Source of the DNA: Rhynchonema sp. JSB1_4 | Lineage: Eukaryota; Nematoda; Chromadorea; Monhysterida; Xyalidae | Direction: 5' to 3' | DNA length: 64,000 nt | Assembly: GCA_030248065.1 (NCBI GenBank) | Contig: JASAMV010007929.1 | Span: 1 to 64,000, forward strand | Shown: positions 59,901 through 64,000 of the stretch, in pieces | Layout: each line of letters begins with the position of its first letter | Position numbering within the stretch: position 1 is the stretch's first letter | Notes under the pieces: generated by a model | Databases searched by the model: none | What the model was told of the DNA's origin: nothing | Seen by the model: the letters and a program-made list of their open reading frames with translations, nothing else | Made by a program: the position numbers and the translations under genes

Positions 59901-62382
59901 CATCAACAGGTGTCATACAACAGTGAAACATCAGCCAACCTGCCGCGTGTGCTACTCCCATCCGGTTTCTCCGGATAGCTGTAATCGCTGATGGGCAATG
60001 AGTCGGTGTAGTTGTGGTAGTGGGTGGTGAACAGTTCTTTTAGGCTGTTGGACGGAGGATAGTCCCTCAACTAAAAATAATGCAGCCATTTGGGTTGTCG
60101 TCACGTTCTCAGCGGGATCCGTCATGTTCGATCAACATAGCGGAGATTCACGGTGGACAAAGCATTAACAGCAGCCGAGGGCCACTGTCCACAATACAGG
60201 TCATGGAGAATTTGTCATGCGGGGGACACAACAAAGTGAACACACTGTACTGTGTTCTGATTCGGATACCTGATATTTAAAGGTGTGTGTCATCCACTGA
60301 CTGTACGTACAACAATCTATCAAATCAGTCTCTCGAACATTTCCGTACCTTGAGCACACTCGATTTGGCGTCTTTGCCCACTTTTCGTCGTTTGGTCGTG
60401 TCCGCATATCCCTTCCAAAACTCCGTCACAGTCACACGACCGCGTTTGACACCCAGTTTGTCTGTAATTTCATCTCATTTTCTGACACTGATACGCAATA
60501 TTTATCGATCTGATTCAATAAAAAATTGACAAATAAAATTATTTTAATGGCACGCAATATTTTAATAAAAACTTCGCTTATATTATCGATCTCATACCTT
60601 GTTCATGCAAATTCACTTGATCCATCGTGGTGCGACATTCGACAATTGTGTTCGGATTGATCGTATCATCTGTGATATTCGTATCAGTATTTTGAATTAA
60701 ACGTGCGGAAAATAACGATTATGACCACAAGCAGGGCCGTATCAACCCTGAAGGCAAATCTATTCGCATGGACTTGGCTTGGGCACAGGCAAATTTTGGT
60801 TGAGGTGCATTTTGTGATTGAGTTTGCGCACTAAATTTGGACCAGCGCAAAGGTTGTTCCCCTGCACCAAATGAACAACAGTTATGCTGGGCCACTCCAC
60901 TCACACAAATAAAAATACAGAAATACCCGTTACAAAACACTGCCCATCCAAAATTTGCCCATGCCAATGGACTTGAATTGAAAGAGGATACGACCCGTAG
61001 TGAAATGTGCAAACCTAGCCAAATCACCAACCAGGTATCATAATCTCGAATTTCTTCGGCGTCCACAGGTCGGCCTGCAGCCGTTTGTTACCGTTTCGAA
61101 CGATAATTGGCTGAAATTCAAAATCACCAACGTTTTGATTATATGGCCGCGTAACTAAACTCATCAATTCAAACACTGCGCTTGCCCATTTCAGAACCGA
61201 ACCACGTTCAATTTAATTGAAATAGTGAACAAATAGGACAATCAAACATTCAGATAATGAATAGCAAACCTTCGACTTTCGCCACTGCGCCTGGAATTGC
61301 GGTAGATTGTGCGCATCGCCCTTGTCTTGGTCCAAAATCACTACATTGCCCTCGCACAGTGATGTGGAAGAGTGTTCCTCTGAAGAGGCGTAGTTATTTA
61401 TTGGTCTCTAAACTACGTGCTTTCGACAAAGCTAGCTCAAAGGCAAAAATAAGATCAACATCACACGGTAAATTCGAAAAATACGGGTGGCCGTCGAAAA
61501 TCCCGAAAAAAATCCCGAAAAAAAAATCCCGAAACGAAAAATCCCCAAAAAAAATCCCGAAAAGCAAAAATCCCGAAAAATAAAAAGGTGTATAAATGGA
61601 CCAAACTTTTTGTCAGAAGTTGGCATTCATGTAGTTGGTGCTCAGGCTTGCATTCAGAATTAGGCTTAGGCTTAGGCTGCCAGCCAGGAAGACCTGTTCA
61701 TATGAAGGAAACATCAATAAAAACACACATGCTCAGGCTTTCTTTCAGGCTTAGGCTTAGGCTTAGGCTGCCAGCCAGGAAGACCTGTCCACGTAAAGGA
61801 ACTATCCACAAAAATACAACGTCCAGGCCTTCGTTCAGGGTTAGGCTTAGGCTTAGGCTGCCAGCCAGGAAGACATGACCGAACGAGAATTTCAATATCT
61901 TGAGCCCCAACTGATCCATTGCCCAAATTATGGACTCCAACTACATGAATACCCCTTTCTGCACCTTAAACTTTGTACTTTTCCTCAATTTCATTTTTCA
62001 GGATTTTTGCTTTTCGGGATTTTTTTTTCGGGATTTTTATTTTTCGGGATTTTTTTTCTGGATTTTTTTTCGGGATTTTTTTTTCGGGATTTTCGACCCC
62101 ACCCAAAATACGCCTATGTCTAGTCTTGCAAATCGAGGAACCGTCATTTTCCTTGAGTGTTGGCAATACTCAGCAACCAGAAGACTAAAGGAAGATTGAC
62201 GATCAAATACCGCTCACTAACATGTCACCACAACATAGGGACTGTAATTTTTGACGACTCGAACTGACCGTGACTAGTTTCTGGTTGCACATTATCGGCC
62301 AAACAATCACACTCGTCGACGCCAGCGGCCGTTCGGTGCGCGCCCAAAAGTCTGTCGATTTTATTCTTCAGGTCCGTTAGTT
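56963..62382 (-). CDS. KDM3: KDM3-type JmjC histone H3K9 demethylase, C-terminal part
   Basis: Fe(II)/2-oxoglutarate-dependent demethylase of H3K9me1/2. Thirteen exons are visible: 62269-62382, 61270-61379, 61032-61110, 60598-60669, 60349-60461, 59940-60070, 59804-59880, 59409-59528, 58906-59048, 58757-58831, 58286-58453, 57681-57818, 56963-57031. All phases agree; about 469 residues to the stop TAA at 56963-56965. The JmjC core reads PIIVRNGNKRLQADLW, VTVTEFWKGYA, DLGPKMYIAYG, then STNMHLDVTDAVNLM with the iron-binding H-x-D. The distal iron-binding His is in FIPAGGAHQ. VAMDFVSPEGVEQ and a C-terminal helix (NMVLHACIDAVAALT) complete the fold. The active-site residues are intact. The first visible exon needs an upstream exon ending in phase 1. 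None was found before the foldback at 62571, so the N-terminal half lies outside the window. KDM3A versus KDM3B/JMJD1C cannot be told. Confidence 0.9.
59228..59342. mobile_element. MITE family M1, copy 11
   Basis: GGCTAATAGTTACAGTGGTC ... GACGACAGCACCATAAGCCC in a KDM3 intron. Confidence 0.6.
60805..60898. mobile_element. MITE family M2, copy 5
   Basis: AATTTGGACCAGCGCAAAGG ... CAGTTATGCTGGGCC in a KDM3 intron. A half copy is at 58586-58610. Confidence 0.5.
61485..62104. mobile_element. Element with GGGTGGCCGTC ends and telomere-like inner repeats, copy 2
   Basis: Ends GGGTGGCCGTCGAAAATCCC and GGGATTTTCGACCCCACCC are bounded by an exact 7-bp repeat AAAATAC (61478-61484 and 62105-62111). Runs of TCCCGAAAAAA follow each end. 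Three inner units carry TTAGGCTTAGGCTTAGGCT and GCCAGCCAGGAAGACCTGT. It is inverted relative to 29573-30321. Confidence 0.75.
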
Positions 62383-62870
62383 CTGCAAAATAATGACAAT
62401 AAAGATGTGTATTCCGAGATAATGTCATGACAACTTTTACTAGCCCTTATAAAAGCTGGACGAAATTAGTGGCTCCAGCAACCTTCTTAAAGCTGCTGGT
62501 CAACAACCCATCGACCTCGCTTAATGTGGGGGGCAGTGCACATTAGGAAAGGTGGAATATCGTGTTACTCGACCCTGACTTGGAGAGTCGATTTGTTGCT
62601 TCCTGATGTTTCACGGCCAGGTTGAAGTTTGCCCGTTAGTGAAATAGTGCAAAAAATATGCCGGCTTCCCATGGAAACCACAACTCACGGCAACGTTTCA
62701 GAATTTTAGAATATCAAGCACCAACATTTACTTCATCAATAGAATATACAGCCTTGCGGGAAACAGCTTGTATCCTGAAGGAGAAGACATTTAGTTCCAA
62801 AAACCTGGTGTTTTTTGGTTACCGTTTTCTTCGCCGATAATTTTAAGCACCTGTGATTGGCCAGCAAATC

Positions 62871-63173
62871 GGGGCTCTATCGCCACCGCGTCCGGATGCG
62901 GTCAACGGGATGGATATGGCGATGTCTCGTTCGATACGCATTAACGTCAGCCTGGGGACGCCAGCCACGTCGCTAAATGGTGGTACACGGAAGTGACGGA
63001 CAATCAGCAACCCACCATCTGTTCTGGACTGTTGACAATATGGACTGATCCCAATATGCCCTCTGAGCTCGACATTTGTCGTTTGACGAGGACGAGGATT
63101 AATACATAATTTTCAGTTCTGTTAACATGTCCTGTGATCTGTCCTGATGTCCGTGATCTTTCTCTCTCCTTGG
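62871..63173. mobile_element. Retroelement-like 3' fragment, copy 2
   Basis: Nearly identical to 36564-36868. It continues past 63173 to GAGAGCAATAAACCAACCAA near 63308-63330, a poly(A)-signal-like end. Confidence 0.45.
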
Positions 63174-63415
63174 CGCTTTTTGTAGCTTTTATTTGCTGTG
63201 GTTTTGTTATAACCAGTGTTGTAACTATTTTCATTTCCGTAATTGTCCCACCCGGTCTTGTAACTGTGCTTCTATCACTAATTTACGTGCATGGTTTTAT
63301 GCGTCACTGAGAGCAATAAACCAACCAACCATTGGCCAGCAAATGTGTCGATCGGATAAAAAAATTCCCTAACTATTGGGTACATAGCCTATGCTTTTGA
63401 GTTCACTGCACCAAA

Positions 63416-63595
63416 CGCAGCTAATACAATAATTCGGACAACATGCGCAAGTCGGTCATTATGGGCGTCCGCGACTCTAAAAAAGACAAAACATTTTTGA
63501 GTGCAGGAATCTGCACGTTGTTTTTGAGAGCGCGCGCTGATAATGACCGACTTGCGCGTGTTATCCGAATTATTGTATTAGCTGCGTTTGATGCA
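63416..63595. mobile_element. Hairpin MITE nested in the terminal foldback
   Basis: ACGCAGCTAATACAATAATT and GCGCAAGTCGGTCATTATGG are inverted as ATAATGACCGACTTGCGCG and AATTATTGTATTAGCTGCGT. Confidence 0.65.
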
Positions 63596-64000
63596 GTGAA
63601 CTGAAAAGCACAGGTTATGTACCAGCTGCGTTTGATGCAGTGAACTGAAAAGCACAGGTTATGTACACAACAATTAGAGATTTTTTGTGTCTGATCCACA
63701 CATTTGTTGGTTAATCACAGATGCTTAAAATTATCGACGAAGAAAATGGTGATAAAAAAACACCAGGTTTTTGGAACTAAATGTCTTCTCCTTCAGGATG
63801 CAAACAGTTTCCTGCAAAGCTGTATATCATACTGATGAACTAAATGCTGGTGCTTAATATTCTGAAATTATTAAACGTTGCCGTGAACTGTCCTTTCCAC
63901 GGAAACCCGGCATAATTTTTGCATTTTTTTACTGTGGGGCAAACTTCAACCCGGCCGTGAAACATCAGGAAGCAACCAATCGACTCCCCAAATCAGGGTC

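Larger units (their letters stand above)
62571..64000. mobile_element. Long foldback enclosing a retroelement-like fragment
   Basis: The left arm, 62571-62865, is inverted at 63712-64000 (GACCCTGACTTGGAGAGTCG against CGACTCCCCAAATCAGGGTC; CCAAAAACCTGGTGTTTTTT against AAAAAACACCAGGTTTTTGG). Between the arms lie 62871-63173 (copy of 36564-36868), a second hairpin (63416-63595), and a 46-bp tandem duplication (63578-63668). The right arm reaches the last base of the window. Confidence 0.7.

Noticed and set aside
61640..61870. True telomere end
   Set aside because: The TTAGGC-like tracts are two to three units long and lie inside an element bounded by direct repeats.

Overview
This is animal nuclear DNA, most likely from a nematode. 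The genes are split into many small exons, and introns typically end in TTTCAG or similar. Two repeat elements carry internal runs of TTAGGC/GCCTAA type, which is the nematode telomere unit. Three start codons sit just after a 3' splice-site-like AG, as expected with spliced-leader trans-splicing. Species and clade cannot be fixed from the window.

Six genes can be read. I rebuilt them exon by exon and required the reading phase to match across every junction. (1) Minus, 451-4766: an F-box protein with a weak leucine-rich tail, N-terminus unresolved. (2) Minus, 7026-7706: TXNDC17/TRP14-type thioredoxin with WCPDC, complete. (3) Plus, 8065-39612: an alsin (ALS2) orthologue, complete in about 38 exons, with RCC1, DH, PH, MORN and VPS9 regions, about 1700 residues. 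(4) Minus, 41296-51434: an NFX1 / shuttle-craft orthologue, complete in 18 exons, with PAM2, RING, NF-X1 zinc fingers and R3H, about 909 residues. (5) Minus, 51866-55890: a SUDS3/Sds3 subunit of the Sin3-HDAC corepressor, complete in 7 exons, about 296 residues. (6) Minus, 56963-62382: the JmjC C-terminal part of a KDM3-type H3K9 demethylase. Its N-terminus lies beyond or upstream of the long foldback that ends the window.

TXNDC17 and ALS2 are divergent, with 358 bp between their ATGs. ALS2 and NFX1 converge. KDM3, SUDS3 and NFX1 follow one another on the minus strand and all act in chromatin or RNA control; SUDS3 and NFX1 are only about 430 bp apart. NFX1 proteins are known to work with Sin3/HDAC, so this is a functionally coherent group.

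Most of the rest is mobile DNA in introns. Intron 1 of ALS2 (6.9 kb) is packed with nested non-autonomous elements. The most striking set is a group of about 350-480 bp hAT-like elements. They have CAGTG-type ends and 8-bp target duplications, most of them exact. They share core sequences, but each subfamily carries its own cluster of a different 12-19 bp motif near the ends. Other material includes a 1.3 kb PIF/Harbinger-like element flanked by TAA, two hAT-like elements with very long A/T runs at their ends, foldback elements, tRNA-headed SINE-like copies with GC-rich tails, and many short inverted-repeat MITEs.

Exon boundaries come from reading splice signals and phase by eye; no alignment or transcript evidence was available.
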